A DNA stretch of 38,968 nt from Planctomycetota bacterium (GTDB lineage: Bacteria; Planctomycetota; Planctomycetia; Pirellulales; Pirellulaceae): positions 1 through 38,968 of the forward strand of contig CAUJKE010000364.1 of NCBI GenBank assembly GCA_963205385.1, written 5' to 3'. This document shows, piece after piece, positions 16,410 through 24,650 of the stretch (within the stretch, counting starts at the first letter, position 1; the number at the start of each line of letters is the position of its first letter). The notes beneath the pieces were generated by a model. The model was not told where the DNA came from. It did no database searches and saw nothing but the letters and a program-made list of their open reading frames with translations. The translations under genes and the position numbers were made by a program.

Positions 16410-17393
16410 TTAACCGATCATGCCGATGTTGACATACGCATGCACGTGTGGCGCGCCGCGGAAGTGCCAGACCAGCGACGGCCCCTCGACGCGCCAGATG
16501 TCCCACACCTTGTCGTTGTCGAGATCGCCTTGTTGATAAAACGCCAGGTGCAGCTTGTCCAAGCCGCCGCCGTGCTTGAGGATCTCCATCACTTCCGTGA
16601 CGTCTTCCTCGCGATAGGGACCAAGCAACGTTTTCAGTGTCGCCTGGACGAGTTCCTTTTGGTCGGCGCTCAATTCACCAATGCTGATTCCAGGAAACCT
16701 GCCGCTTTCGCCTTGCAATTTAACGGCGTCTTCCTTGGGCGCGGTCTTGACCAGCGCTTGCTCGGCCTGTTTGGCGTCGAGAGCTTTGAAAACCTCGTTG
16801 ACTTGCTTGGTTTGATAGTGGAACAGGTTATGCTTGGCGCTCTCTTCGCCGTGCCCGTACACGATCGGCCCGCCGAACGCCGCTTTGTCGACGCTGTTGC
16901 CATCCGCCCGCATCGTCAAGTGGCGGCCGGTCATTTCGAACTGCAGTTTGTCGTCCGGGTTGCCAAACAGCGCGATGCTATACGAAGCGACGCCGCCATC
17001 ATCGTATTCGGTCTGCTCGATGATCCGCTGGTAGCCGTCCTCGGTGGTGACGTTGCGAATGATCTTGTCGACAAGTGCTTGTTGCTCTTTCGTGAGATCT
17101 TTGACCGTTGCCTTGGTAATGTGCCAGTTGGGGCTGATCCGCGAGCGCAACTCGTGATCGAACGGGAAGACCAGCGTCTTCTGCTGCTCCGGAGAGAGAG
17201 ACTTGTACAACTCGGCGACCACCGTCTCGGCGGCGCTCGTCGGCGATGGCGCGGCATGAACGCGCGGGGCGTTGAACATCAGCGAAGACGTCGCCCCCAG
17301 CACGGCGGCGCCGCCGACCGCTTTCAAAAACAACCGGCGATCAACATCCCGGTCACAATCAGGGCAAGCTGTTTTCTGGGGATCGGTGTGCAT
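16410..17393 (-). CDS. Tat-exported DUF3500 family protein
   Basis: This 327-residue protein matches DUF3500 across its length. Family-typical parts are the repeated 'LSPEQQKTLVFPF' style segment, PNWHITKATVKDLTKEQQ, YSIALFGNPDDKLQFEMTGR, GPIVYGHGE and the ending SLVWHFRGAPHVHAYVNIGM. A twin-arginine signal DRRLFLKAVGGAAVLG is at residues 18-33, and a preceding CPDC pair could bind metal or form a disulfide. Export by the Tat system implies folding, perhaps with a cofactor, before translocation. The biochemical role of DUF3500 is not established to my knowledge. Start 17393 has GAGGTCGTC just upstream. It is probably monocistronic because a terminator follows. Confidence 0.9.
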   Translation of the reverse strand: MHTDPQKTACPDCDRDVDRRLFLKAVGGAAVLGATSSLMFNAPRVHAAPSPTSAAETVVAELYKSLSPEQQKTLVFPFDHELRSRISPNWHITKATVKDLTKEQQALVDKIIRNVTTEDGYQRIIEQTEYDDGGVASYSIALFGNPDDKLQFEMTGRHLTMRADGNSVDKAAFGGPIVYGHGEESAKHNLFHYQTKQVNEVFKALDAKQAEQALVKTAPKEDAVKLQGESGRFPGISIGELSADQKELVQATLKTLLGPYREEDVTEVMEILKHGGGLDKLHLAFYQQGDLDNDKVWDIWRVEGPSLVWHFRGAPHVHAYVNIGMIG

Positions 17394-17882
17394 GACGACC
17401 TCGTAGGGCGTGAGGAAGGGTGGGTGCAAACAAACAGATAGTTTAACGGATTCGTGGTGGAAGAGACAAGTTTTCGCAACCGCCAGCGGGAAAACGCGGG
17501 TCAAGACTCAGAGCGTTTGCGTCGCTTCAGGCCAAAGTGTTCGCGAAACTTCTCTAAATTCGCACCTGGTCGCGCGTTTTCCAGCATGAGAGGCGCCCTG
17601 GCCGCCGGAGGAAGCGGTACCACAATCTGCAACGTGCGCGCCACGCGCGCGACGGAGCTAACCGCGCAGTGGTTGCGGCATTCCACGATGATTGCCCAAA
17701 ATTACGCCTGGCAAGTGACAGATGCCAACTTTGACCTCGCCCGCCAACGGGCAACCAGAAGGAGCGCAAAGATAGACGCAACAAGTGCACAGCGAGGGAT
17801 AGAAATGCGCCGCCTTCTGCGCCGCATGAGTCCCCAGAAACCCAGAAATCGCGTCAAGCACTGAAACAAACGGTGTTCGCAG
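17394..17882. other. Spacer of about 490 bp, no supported gene
   Basis: The region lies between the start of the DUF3500 gene and the 3' end of tRNA-Val. One short minus-strand frame (stop at 17501) ends in LEKFREHFGLKRRKRSES and looks mildly protein-like, but it lacks a ribosome binding site and any recognised family. I see no RNA gene or repeat. It should contain the DUF3500 promoter, although no good -35/-10 pair stands out. Confidence 0.5.
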
Positions 17883-17956
17883 TGGGCGGCACAGGATTCG
17901 AACCTGCGACCTCCACGGTGTGAGCATGGCGCTCTAACCAACTGAGCTAGCCGCCC
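17883..17956 (-). tRNA. tRNA-Val (anticodon CAC)
   Basis: A complete 74-nt cloverleaf is visible on the minus strand. The acceptor stem is GGGCGGC/GCCGCCC with discriminator A and no encoded CCA. The D-arm contains GCTC-AGTTGGTTA-GAGC. The anticodon stem CCATG/CGTGG encloses the loop CTCACAC, giving anticodon CAC, which reads the valine codon GTG. The T-arm is GCAGG-TTCGAAT-CCTGT. The variable loop is the short AGGTC type. It stands alone with its own promoter-like elements upstream. Confidence 0.96.
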
Positions 17957-17978
17957 CCCAACTGCTAAAGGCTTCGTC

Positions 17979-18007
17979 AGTCTAATCTTGCCGCGCGAGA
18001 CTGACAA
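17979..18007 (-). promoter_or_regulatory. Putative tRNA-Val promoter with overlapping inverted repeat
   Basis: On the minus strand TTGTCA (18002-18007) and TAGACT (17979-17984) are separated by exactly 17 bp, placing a start site roughly 10-15 nt before the mature tRNA. An 8-bp perfect inverted repeat, GTCAGTCT/AGACTGAC (17976-17983 and 17998-18005), overlaps both hexamers. It could be an operator, but may be coincidental. Confidence 0.45.
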
Positions 18008-18158
18008 GTCGCCAGAGGAATCTCTTCGTCGCCTTGGCGGCAGCGACTTTAACGCACCCCTAAGTTGACGGAGACTTGAGAGAATGCGTGGAGCGTATTT
18101 GCAGCCGCTCCTGACCAAAGTCTTCGCCAACAGCGGCACAACAGCGCGCTCGTAAGGG

Positions 18159-18179
18159 AGCCAGGAGTTCCTGCTGGCT
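18159..18179. repeat. Imperfect palindrome in spacer
   Basis: AGCCAG pairs with CTGGCT around a 9-nt centre that contains a further AGGA/TCCT-type match with a bulge. There is no gene end nearby, so a terminator role is unlikely. It resembles a dispersed spacer palindrome. Confidence 0.4.
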
Positions 18180-18319
18180 TGTCACGCTGAAAATCGCGCT
18201 TGCGAACTCCGTCGGCCGATGGCTCCCAACGTTCGCTCCGGACCTGCTTCCGGCTCTTGATTGTGAAAATCGTGAAAGCCGTGGAGAATTGATTGCAGGC
18301 TCCGGTTCCTCGATTCGAA

Positions 18320-18352
18320 GGAAAATGCCCGCAAAAGGGAAAATGTCCGCAA
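18320..18352. repeat. Two-copy direct repeat, 18-bp period
   Basis: GGAAAATGCCCGCAA (18320-18334) and GGAAAATGTCCGCAA (18338-18352) differ at one base and are separated by 3 nt. They lie 110-145 bp upstream of the Gfo/Idh/MocA start codon, so a paired protein-binding site is possible, as is a simple spacer tandem duplication. Confidence 0.5.
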
Positions 18353-18465
18353 GGTGGCAATCCGCGCACGCCGGCGGTATGCTGGTGGCTTCCCCAGATC
18401 ACGGTATTTGGCGCATCAGGCGATGTGCGGACCGCCGCGTAAACCATACGATCAGGAGCTTAGCT

Positions 18466-19752
18466 ATGTCGAGGAAGCCCCCTCAACTTCAACGGCGCCG
18501 GTTTCTCAAGACCGCGCTCTCGGCCTCAGGCGCCGCATTGTTCGCGCCTACGATCATACCCAGTTCGGCCCTCGGTCGCGATGGCGCGGTCGCTCCCAGC
18601 GAACGAGTTGTCATCGGCGGCATCGGCATTGGAAATCGCGGCACGTACGATCTCGGCTGCTTTCTGGAGCAACCGGATGTGCAATTCGTGGCCGTCTGCG
18701 ACGTGAAGGAAGCCCGCCGCGTGGCCGTGAAAAACATGGCCGACACCAGGTACGGCAATCAGAGCTGCGCGATGTATCGCGACTTTCGCGAACTGCTCGA
18801 CCGCAAAGATATCGACGGCGTTCTCATTGCCACGGGACCAAACTGGCACGCCACGGCCGCGATGACCGCCGCGAAGGCTGGCAAGGATATGTATTGCGAA
18901 AAGCCGGTCACGAAAAACATTGACCAGAGTTTGATTCTGGCCGAAACAATGCGCCGCACGGGACGCGTGTTTCAAGCCGGCACGCAGCGCCGCAACCTGC
19001 CGCACTTCGCGTTCGCGTGCGAGTTGGCGCGGACCGGCAAACTCGGCAAGCTCACCAAGGTGTATGCCCATCCCGCTGGTATGCAAGCCATGATGAGTGG
19101 CTGGCTGCCTGCCCAACCTGAACCAGATCCAGAGGTCGTCGATTGGAACATGTACCTCGGCCCAGCCGCGTGGCGACCGTTCAACGCCAAGCTGCTCGAC
19201 GGCTTCAATTTTGAAAAAGGGGGCGGCATGGTCGGCGGCGGCGTGCTCGAATGGGGCTCGCACTGCGTCGATCTTTGCCAATGGGCCGTGGGTGATTGCC
19301 CACCGCCGGTCGAGTACAACGCGCCCAAGGACGGCCAACTCGTCGCGCGCTATGCCAACGGTACGGAGTTGATCTTCCGCGAGACCGGTTGGATCCCCTT
19401 AGGCTCGTGCCCCGTGCGTTTCGAAGGCGAAACCGGCTGGGTGGAAGCAGGCGACAGCGGCAAACTCGTTCTCAGTTCGCCAGCATTATTGGCCGGCAGA
19501 ACGGTCGCTGAAATCGGCGGCTATCCGGCGACGTTCCACGTCCGCGATTTTCTCGACTGCGTCAAGACGCGCAGCAAGCCCAAAGGCAACGCCGATGCGG
19601 CATGCAACGCCCACATCGCTTGCCACGCGGCCAATATCGCGCTGTTCCTGGACCGCAAAGTGAACTACGACTGCGACAAACACGAGTTTATCAACGATGC
19701 AGCGGCCAACCGCCTGCGCTCCGAGGCGCTGCGTGAACCGTGGCGTTTATAG
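18466..19752 (+). CDS. Tat-exported Gfo/Idh/MocA family oxidoreductase
   Basis: This 428-residue NAD(P)-dependent oxidoreductase has a twin-arginine signal at the start (residues 10-27, RRRFLKTALSASGAALFA). The Rossmann domain begins at VVIGGIGIGNRGTYDLG, with VQFVAVCDV after the second strand, and the family lysine motif is EKPV at residues 145-148. The C-terminal alpha/beta domain contains GGVLEWGSHCVDLCQWA, where the His is the usual catalytic one. Exported Gfo/Idh/MocA proteins are strongly expanded in Planctomycetota and are thought to act in sugar modification or degradation outside the cytoplasm. AGGAG precedes ATG 18466; an in-frame upstream extension is rejected. The HEAT-repeat gene follows 94 bp downstream. 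Confidence 0.95.
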   Translation: MSRKPPQLQRRRFLKTALSASGAALFAPTIIPSSALGRDGAVAPSERVVIGGIGIGNRGTYDLGCFLEQPDVQFVAVCDVKEARRVAVKNMADTRYGNQSCAMYRDFRELLDRKDIDGVLIATGPNWHATAAMTAAKAGKDMYCEKPVTKNIDQSLILAETMRRTGRVFQAGTQRRNLPHFAFACELARTGKLGKLTKVYAHPAGMQAMMSGWLPAQPEPDPEVVDWNMYLGPAAWRPFNAKLLDGFNFEKGGGMVGGGVLEWGSHCVDLCQWAVGDCPPPVEYNAPKDGQLVARYANGTELIFRETGWIPLGSCPVRFEGETGWVEAGDSGKLVLSSPALLAGRTVAEIGGYPATFHVRDFLDCVKTRSKPKGNADAACNAHIACHAANIALFLDRKVNYDCDKHEFINDAAANRLRSEALREPWRL

Positions 19753-19766
19753 AAAACTCAGTTTGC

Positions 19767-19787
19767 GACTGACGGGACGTCCCAGTC
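19767..19787. repeat. Palindrome between oxidoreductase and HEAT genes
   Basis: GGGACGTCCC (19774-19783) is a perfect 10-bp palindrome, flanked by GACT and AGTC that extend the stem across a 3-nt bulge. It lies 14-35 nt after the oxidoreductase stop codon, so it may be a terminator or attenuator between the two genes. Confidence 0.4.
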
Positions 19788-19846
19788 CCTTGCGTGCAGT
19801 CGGTCCTACTTCCTCTCATTGCAATTCAACGCTCAGGATGGATCTC

Positions 19847-22000
19847 ATGTCCACGAAACATAGCCTTACACGTTCTGTTGTATTTCTCGCAGCCATGTTC
19901 GTCATGGCCGCGGCGTCTGCTCGCGCGGCGGACGATCCAGCCGCGGATAGCGCTTCCGCAGCTAAGGAAAAAGAATTGCTCGCGGTCCTTCGTTCCGACG
20001 CCCCCGCCGCGAACAAAGCGATCACCTGCAAGCAGTTGGCCATTTACGGCAGTAGCGCTGCGGTTCTAGATTTGGCGAAACTCTTGCCTGATCCTCAACT
20101 GTCCTCGTGGGCCAGGATCGCGCTCGAGGCGATTCCAGGCGCCGAGGCCGACGAAGCTTTGCGCAACGGCGCCGACTCGCTCGACGGGCTGCTTCTGGTC
20201 GGCACGCTCAATTCAATCGGTGTACGGCAGGATGCGGCGGCCGTCGAACTCTTGACAAAGCGTTTGCAAGACCAGAACGCCGAAGTTGCGTCCGCCGCCG
20301 CGGTGGCCTTGGGCAAGATCGGAAATGCCGCCGCGACCAAGTCACTTCTGGAAGTGCTCGCCAGTGCTCCCGCCAAGGTGCGCTCGGCGGTTGCCGAAGG
20401 GTGTGTGCTCTGCGCGGAGCAACGCCTGGACGAAGGAAACTCCGCGGAAGCCATGCGTATTTACGACGCCGTTCGCAAGGCGGAGGTTCCCCAGCAGAGA
20501 ATCATCGAAGCGACGCGCGGCGCGATTCTCGCGCGGCAGCAAGACGGCATTCCGCTGTTGCTGGAACTTTTCGAGTCGCCTGACAAAGCCATGTTTCAGC
20601 TCGCGTTGGGCACGGCGCGCGAGTTTCCCGGCGGCGAAGTCGATCAAGCGCTGGCCACTGCCTTGGATAGCGCGAAACCAGACCGCGCAGCCCTCATCAT
20701 TCTCGCCATGGCGGATCGCCCCGAGACGGTCGTCTTGCCTGCGGTGTTGAAAGCCGCCGCACAAGGTCCGCAGCCCGTCCGCGTGGCCGCCACGACCGCC
20801 TTGGGGCGAGTAGGCGATGCCACCTGTCTGCCGATACTTCTGGAAGCCGCGCTCGATGCCGACGCGGAACTATCGCAGGCCGCCAAGGAAGCGCTCGCCG
20901 GTCTGCCCAGTGATAAAGTGGACGCGCAAATCGTCGCGCTCCTTGACCAACCTGCGGGAAAATCCTACCCGCTGTTGATCGCCTTGGTGGGCCAACGCCG
21001 CATCGACGCCGTGCCGGAACTTCTCAAGGCGGCGGAGCATTCCGATCCCGCCGTGCGTAGCGCGGCGCTCACCGCGCTCGGAGAAACCGTAACGATCAAA
21101 CGTCTCCCCGTTCTTATCTCGCGGGTCGTTGCGCCTAAGAATGCCGCGGATGCGGAGGTCGCTCAGCGAGCGCTGCGGGCAGCCAGCGTGCGCATGCCGG
21201 ACCGGGAAGCGTGCGCCGCGGAACTCGCAACTGCCCTGGCCACCGCGCCGGCGGCTTCCAAAACCATTCTGGCAGAAATCCTCGCGGAGGTCGGCGGCGC
21301 TAAAGCGCTGCAGACACTCGCGGCCGCGGCCAAGAGCAAAGACCCCGCCATGCAAGACGCCGGCAGTCGCTTGCTCGGCAAGTGGAACAGCGTCGACGCC
21401 GCGCCGGTCCTTCTGGATCTCGCCAGGTCCGCCCCCGAGCCCAAGTACCAGGTTCGCGCGCTGCGCGGCTACATTGGCCTGGCGCGGAAGTTCAGCATGA
21501 CCGAACCAGAACGGGTGGCGATGTGCCAGAAGGCGTTCGACACGGCCAGTCAGCCGGCCGAACAAAAGCTCGTCCTCGAGGTGCTCACGATCCATCCCAG
21601 CGCCGAGGGATTAAAGCTTGCTATTAACGCCATCCAAGTTCCCGCCCTCAAGTCAGAAGCGACGCAAGCCACGCTCGTCATCGCTCAGAAAGTCGGCGGC
21701 GCAGGCGTCGATGTTAGCCAACTCCTCTCCAAGGCGGGACTCGACAAGGTCAAACTGGAAATCGTCAAGGCCGAATACGGCGCTGGGTCGACGTTCAAGG
21801 ACGTAACCGCGGTGCTCCAAAAAAACGCTGGTGACCTGCCCCTGATTGCGCTCCCCGACACGAGTTACAACGCCAGTTTCGGTGGCGATCCCGCGCCGGG
21901 CAGCGTCAAACAACTCAAGGTTCAGTACCGCCTGGATGGTAAGGACGGCACGGCGACATTCCCCGAGAACGCGCTCATCGTCCTTCCGAAACCCAAGTAA
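19847..22000 (+). CDS. Exported HEAT-repeat protein
   Basis: This protein of about 717 residues has a signal peptide (LTRSVVFLAAMFVMAAASARA-AD) followed by HEAT/PBS-lyase-like helical repeats over roughly residues 40-610. Repeat units such as NAEVASAAAVALGKIGNAAA, QPVRVAATTALGRVGDATCL and DPAVRSAALTALGETVTIKR are visible. The last ~100 residues change character, becoming beta-rich with KVEIVKAEYGAGSTFKDVTA-like sequence. That part resembles a small ligand-binding or assembly module of the kind found at the end of planctomycete secreted proteins; it is unassigned. The start at 19847 has AGGATGGA upstream. HEAT arrays serve as protein-binding scaffolds. Co-transcription with the oxidoreductase is possible but interrupted by a palindrome. 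Confidence 0.87.
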   Translation: MSTKHSLTRSVVFLAAMFVMAAASARAADDPAADSASAAKEKELLAVLRSDAPAANKAITCKQLAIYGSSAAVLDLAKLLPDPQLSSWARIALEAIPGAEADEALRNGADSLDGLLLVGTLNSIGVRQDAAAVELLTKRLQDQNAEVASAAAVALGKIGNAAATKSLLEVLASAPAKVRSAVAEGCVLCAEQRLDEGNSAEAMRIYDAVRKAEVPQQRIIEATRGAILARQQDGIPLLLELFESPDKAMFQLALGTAREFPGGEVDQALATALDSAKPDRAALIILAMADRPETVVLPAVLKAAAQGPQPVRVAATTALGRVGDATCLPILLEAALDADAELSQAAKEALAGLPSDKVDAQIVALLDQPAGKSYPLLIALVGQRRIDAVPELLKAAEHSDPAVRSAALTALGETVTIKRLPVLISRVVAPKNAADAEVAQRALRAASVRMPDREACAAELATALATAPAASKTILAEILAEVGGAKALQTLAAAAKSKDPAMQDAGSRLLGKWNSVDAAPVLLDLARSAPEPKYQVRALRGYIGLARKFSMTEPERVAMCQKAFDTASQPAEQKLVLEVLTIHPSAEGLKLAINAIQVPALKSEATQATLVIAQKVGGAGVDVSQLLSKAGLDKVKLEIVKAEYGAGSTFKDVTAVLQKNAGDLPLIALPDTSYNASFGGDPAPGSVKQLKVQYRLDGKDGTATFPENALIVLPKPK

Positions 22001-22026
22001 CCGCCGCTCGATCTCAGTCTTCCTTT

Positions 22027-22059
22027 TGCCCACGCCGCCGTAAATCGCGGCGGCGGGCA
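22027..22059 (+). terminator. GC-rich hairpin downstream of the HEAT gene
   Basis: CGCCGCCG pairs with CGGCGGCG around a 7-nt loop, with extra TGCC/GGCA pairing outside across small bulges. It begins 27 nt after the HEAT gene stop codon. There is no downstream T-run. It is a probable transcript-end structure. Confidence 0.45.
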
Positions 22060-22094
22060 GGTGTGGCGAAGCGATTTTCAAACCACGGCGGGGT

Positions 22095-22142
22095 GGCACG
22101 CACAGGTAGAACGGAACTAGTTCCGTTCTACTTGCGAGTGCC
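22095..22142. repeat. Long near-perfect palindrome (REP/MITE-like)
   Basis: The central 26 bp (22106-22131) are a perfect palindrome with arms GTAGAACGGAAC and GTTCCGTTCTAC around ACTAGT-type symmetry. The symmetry continues outward to 22095 and 22142 with only two mismatches and one wobble, giving arms of about 24 bp. It lies between convergent genes. It is longer and more perfect than a terminator needs and has no loop to speak of. It may be a repeat-family copy. Confidence 0.6.
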
Positions 22143-22179
22143 GCAACAGGCCGCGTTGCCCATCGTTCTTGTTGGCGAG

Positions 22180-22218
22180 CAGGCTTGCAAATCCCTCCAC
22201 CTGGTGCGATCAAGCCTG
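22180..22218 (-). terminator. Inverted repeat downstream of the kelch-like gene
   Basis: CAGGCTTG (22180-22187) and CAAGCCTG (22211-22218) form an 8-bp stem with a 23-nt loop, 34 nt beyond the stop codon of the minus-strand gene ending at 22253. It is a weak terminator candidate because the loop is long and no T-run is present. Confidence 0.3.
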
Positions 22219-22252
22219 TCCTGGTTCGCTCATCTCGCGGAGATGTTGTCCG

Positions 22253-23464
22253 TCACTTCTGATAGCGATAGGCAGCCAACGAGCCGGCATGGTTTAGAAA
22301 CAGCACGACGTTCTGTTCGGGGGCATACGCACAGTGGCGGCATTCGCGATGGCGGACGTCTGGCGGCGCGCCGTGCGGTTGCATTTCCTGCCAGCGACCG
22401 GCGCCGGTGTCGAGCACCCAGACGTCATGGAAGTACTTTTCGTCGCGTTCCCAGGTATCGGTCGAACCGCCGATGAGGATGACCGCTTGATGGTTGGAGT
22501 CGTACGCCAGCCCAAACCGCCAGCGTGGCGAGGGGCGTGGGGCGTCATCGGGCAGGGCCAAACGCGCCCAGTGGTTCGTCTGGGAATCGTAGGTCCAGGT
22601 TGTAAATCGGCACTCGTGCCAGAGATCGCCTTTTGAGCGCCAGTAGGTGTTCTCGGTCGCCGCGGGTGCGCCTTGAAGCTTGGGCACGGTCCGACCGGTC
22701 GGCTCCATGGTTGGATAAACCAATCGCCGGGCCGCCGCATCGTAGACCATCGAAGCGTAATGCCCTGGTCCGACGGGGCCAGCAGGCGTGTTGCGAGCCT
22801 GCCAATTCCCTGTTTTGGGATCGAAGACCCAAGTCACTTCGCCACGGGGCATGATGAGGAGGTCTGCGTGGGAATCGTGAACAAACACGTCGCCGCCGCG
22901 CATCCAGGTGTTAGCGCCGTCACCTGCAGGCGGGCGATCTTTCGTGTGCCATTGCTTGAAAGTGTCGGCTTGGGCGTCGTAAGTCCACAGATCCCACTGA
23001 TCACCACCGCCGCCGCCATTGGAGATGCCGCCGTACATCCAGATGACGCGACGATGGGAGTCGTAGGCAAAGCAGCGGCTACATCCATTGGCCGGACGAT
23101 TCTTGGGGAAGCTCACATCGCGCGGCCGCCGCAGTTCCCACTGCCCGCGGGCCATGTTTATCACCCAGCAGGAATTGCCATACGTTTCATTCGGCCGCGA
23201 GGAACCTTCAATGTTGATTCGCGACGTCTGGTCGCCGCAACCGCCGTACTTGAAGAACACCTGATTGGCCGCGTCGAACACAGCCGGTATCTCGTTGCCG
23301 CCCCGCCAGGTCAACTGCAGGTCCAGCCAGGTGTTGTCGGGCAACTCCCGGAGCGCAGCGGGATCAAATCGTTGATCCTCGGCGCGCGGTTCAGCGCCAT
23401 CGCAGACGCCGATCCCAAGAATCGACCAGGCGGCCAGTGTTACCAACCAAGCTTGGGTATTCAT
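22253..23464 (-). CDS. Secreted kelch-repeat (beta-propeller-like) protein
   Basis: This 403-residue protein has a signal peptide (MNTQAWLVTLAAWSILGIGV-CDGA) and then about six kelch-like blades. Visible repeats are VFFKYGGCGDQTSR, RVIWMYGGISNGGGGG, LWTYDAQADTFKQW, LWHECRFTTWTYDSQ, AVILIGGSTDTW and VWVLDTGAGRWQEM; the Gly-Gly and Tyr/Trp spacing is typical of kelch motifs. It is predicted to fold as a beta-propeller on the outside of the cell, for protein or glycan binding; no catalytic residues of galactose oxidase can be identified with confidence. The start at 23464 follows GGAG. It lies 61 bp after the yhhJ-like gene on the same strand and could be co-transcribed, but its function has no obvious link to the exporter. 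Confidence 0.85.
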   Translation of the reverse strand: MNTQAWLVTLAAWSILGIGVCDGAEPRAEDQRFDPAALRELPDNTWLDLQLTWRGGNEIPAVFDAANQVFFKYGGCGDQTSRINIEGSSRPNETYGNSCWVINMARGQWELRRPRDVSFPKNRPANGCSRCFAYDSHRRVIWMYGGISNGGGGGDQWDLWTYDAQADTFKQWHTKDRPPAGDGANTWMRGGDVFVHDSHADLLIMPRGEVTWVFDPKTGNWQARNTPAGPVGPGHYASMVYDAAARRLVYPTMEPTGRTVPKLQGAPAATENTYWRSKGDLWHECRFTTWTYDSQTNHWARLALPDDAPRPSPRWRFGLAYDSNHQAVILIGGSTDTWERDEKYFHDVWVLDTGAGRWQEMQPHGAPPDVRHRECRHCAYAPEQNVVLFLNHAGSLAAYRYQK

Positions 23465-23525
23465 GACAACTCCAATCACGAGAGATCCACTCCGTCGAGT
23501 CCAGGATAGGGCTGACGCTCCTTGA

Positions 23526-24647
23526 TTATGCCATCGTTCCGATGACTTTGCGAAAGCGTGATTGTGAGATATAAAAGAAGATCCCGCCAATGCACAGTAA
23601 CGCTGCGAACTGCGGCCACACGATGCTGAATCCGGCGTCGCGATATAAGATCGCTTGAGCTAGTTGCACAAAGTGGGTGGTGGGCGCTGTCAGCATGATG
23701 TTCTGCACGGCCTCAGGCATGCTCTCGCGCGGCGTGGTGCTGCCGGACAACAGCTGCAGCGGCAACAAGACCAGCATCACCAATAATCCGAACTGCGGCA
23801 TCGAGCGCGCGAAGGTGCCCATGAAGATGCCCATCGATGTGGTCGCAAACAGGTGCAACGCCGTGCCGGCCAGAAATAATGGAATCGATCCGTTGATCGG
23901 CACCGCCAACACGCCTTGCACCACGACGAACAGCGAAAAGACGCTCGCCGACAGGACCACCAACCCCATCGACCACACCTTACTGAGCATGATTTCTAGC
24001 GGCGTCACCGGCATGGCCAGCAGATGCTCGATCGTCCCGCGTTCACGTTCGCGGATCAATGCGGTGCCGGTCAGGATGATGGACAGCATGGTGATTTGAT
24101 TGATCAACTGCATGATCGCGCCGAACCAACTCTTGTTCAGCGTCGGGTTGAATCGCATTCTGATCGTCAGTTCGACGGGCAGATTGGGTTGGGACCGGTA
24201 GCGATCCGCGAACTCCCGAACTTCCTGCTGGACAATTGCCTGCACGTACCCATTTCCCGTGAACGCCTGGCTCATCCGCGTGGCGTCGATGTTGAGTTGG
24301 ATCGTGGGGTTGCGGCCGGCCAACACATCCCGTTGAAATTCCGGCGGAATGTTGAGCGCGAACGTATCCAGTCCGGCATCCATCCGCGCGTCCATTTCCG
24401 TTGGGGTGATCAGCCTTGGCGGCAAAAAGTAGGGAGGTTGAAATGCGGCAATGATGCGCTGCGAAAGCGGCGATTGATCTTCGTCGACGATGGCGATCGG
24501 CGCGCGACTAAGCGTCTCCGGCATTGCGGTTGAACCCGTGTAGACCGAGACCGTGAACGCGAACGCGACCAGGCCCAGCATGATCGGATCCCGCGCCAGA
24601 CTCCACAGTTCCTTGATGCCCAGGCGGTAAACATTTCCCATTCGCAT
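23526..24647 (-). CDS. ABC-2 type permease, YhhJ-like
   Basis: This 373-residue membrane protein is almost the same length as E. coli YhhJ (about 374). It has one N-terminal helix (LGLVAFAFTVSVYTG), a large extracytoplasmic domain of ~150 residues (IAIVDEDQSPLSQRIIAAFQ...), then five C-terminal helices of the ABC-2 type. The conserved ABC-2 segments ALIRERERGTIEHLLAMPVT and HFVQLAQAILYRDAG are present. It would form the membrane half of an exporter together with the RbbA-like protein. ATG 24647 follows GGAG and lies 3 bp after the end of the rbbA-like gene, so the two are translationally linked. Confidence 0.92.
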   Translation of the reverse strand: MRMGNVYRLGIKELWSLARDPIMLGLVAFAFTVSVYTGSTAMPETLSRAPIAIVDEDQSPLSQRIIAAFQPPYFLPPRLITPTEMDARMDAGLDTFALNIPPEFQRDVLAGRNPTIQLNIDATRMSQAFTGNGYVQAIVQQEVREFADRYRSQPNLPVELTIRMRFNPTLNKSWFGAIMQLINQITMLSIILTGTALIRERERGTIEHLLAMPVTPLEIMLSKVWSMGLVVLSASVFSLFVVVQGVLAVPINGSIPLFLAGTALHLFATTSMGIFMGTFARSMPQFGLLVMLVLLPLQLLSGSTTPRESMPEAVQNIMLTAPTTHFVQLAQAILYRDAGFSIVWPQFAALLCIGGIFFYISQSRFRKVIGTMA

Positions 24648-24650
24648 TTG

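Larger units (their letters stand above)
17985..18465. other. Spacer of about 480 bp with palindrome and short tandem repeat
   Basis: This gap between the divergent tRNA-Val and oxidoreductase genes has no supported gene. It holds an imperfect palindrome (18159-18179), a two-copy 18-bp-period repeat (18320-18352) and presumably the promoter of the oxidoreductase gene. A 132-residue minus-strand frame spans much of it but looks like translated spacer repeat (for example CGHFPFCGHFP from the tandem repeat). Confidence 0.55.

Noticed and set aside
16302..17441. 379-codon open frame on the plus strand
   Set aside because: It is antisense to the DUF3500 gene, which has a Tat signal, ribosome binding site and family motifs.
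17501..17686. 61-codon minus-strand frame ending LEKFREHFGLKRRKRSES
   Set aside because: It looks mildly protein-like at the C terminus but has no ribosome binding site, no family and an unlikely start; recorded only in the spacer entry.
18049..18447. 132-codon minus-strand frame in the spacer upstream of the oxidoreductase
   Set aside because: It contains the translated tandem repeat and palindrome, has no ribosome binding site and no recognised family.
22001..22252. Small gene spanning the palindromic region (minus-strand frame around 21653-22213)
   Set aside because: Its sequence is the antisense of the HEAT gene end plus the translated palindrome, so it is not a credible protein.
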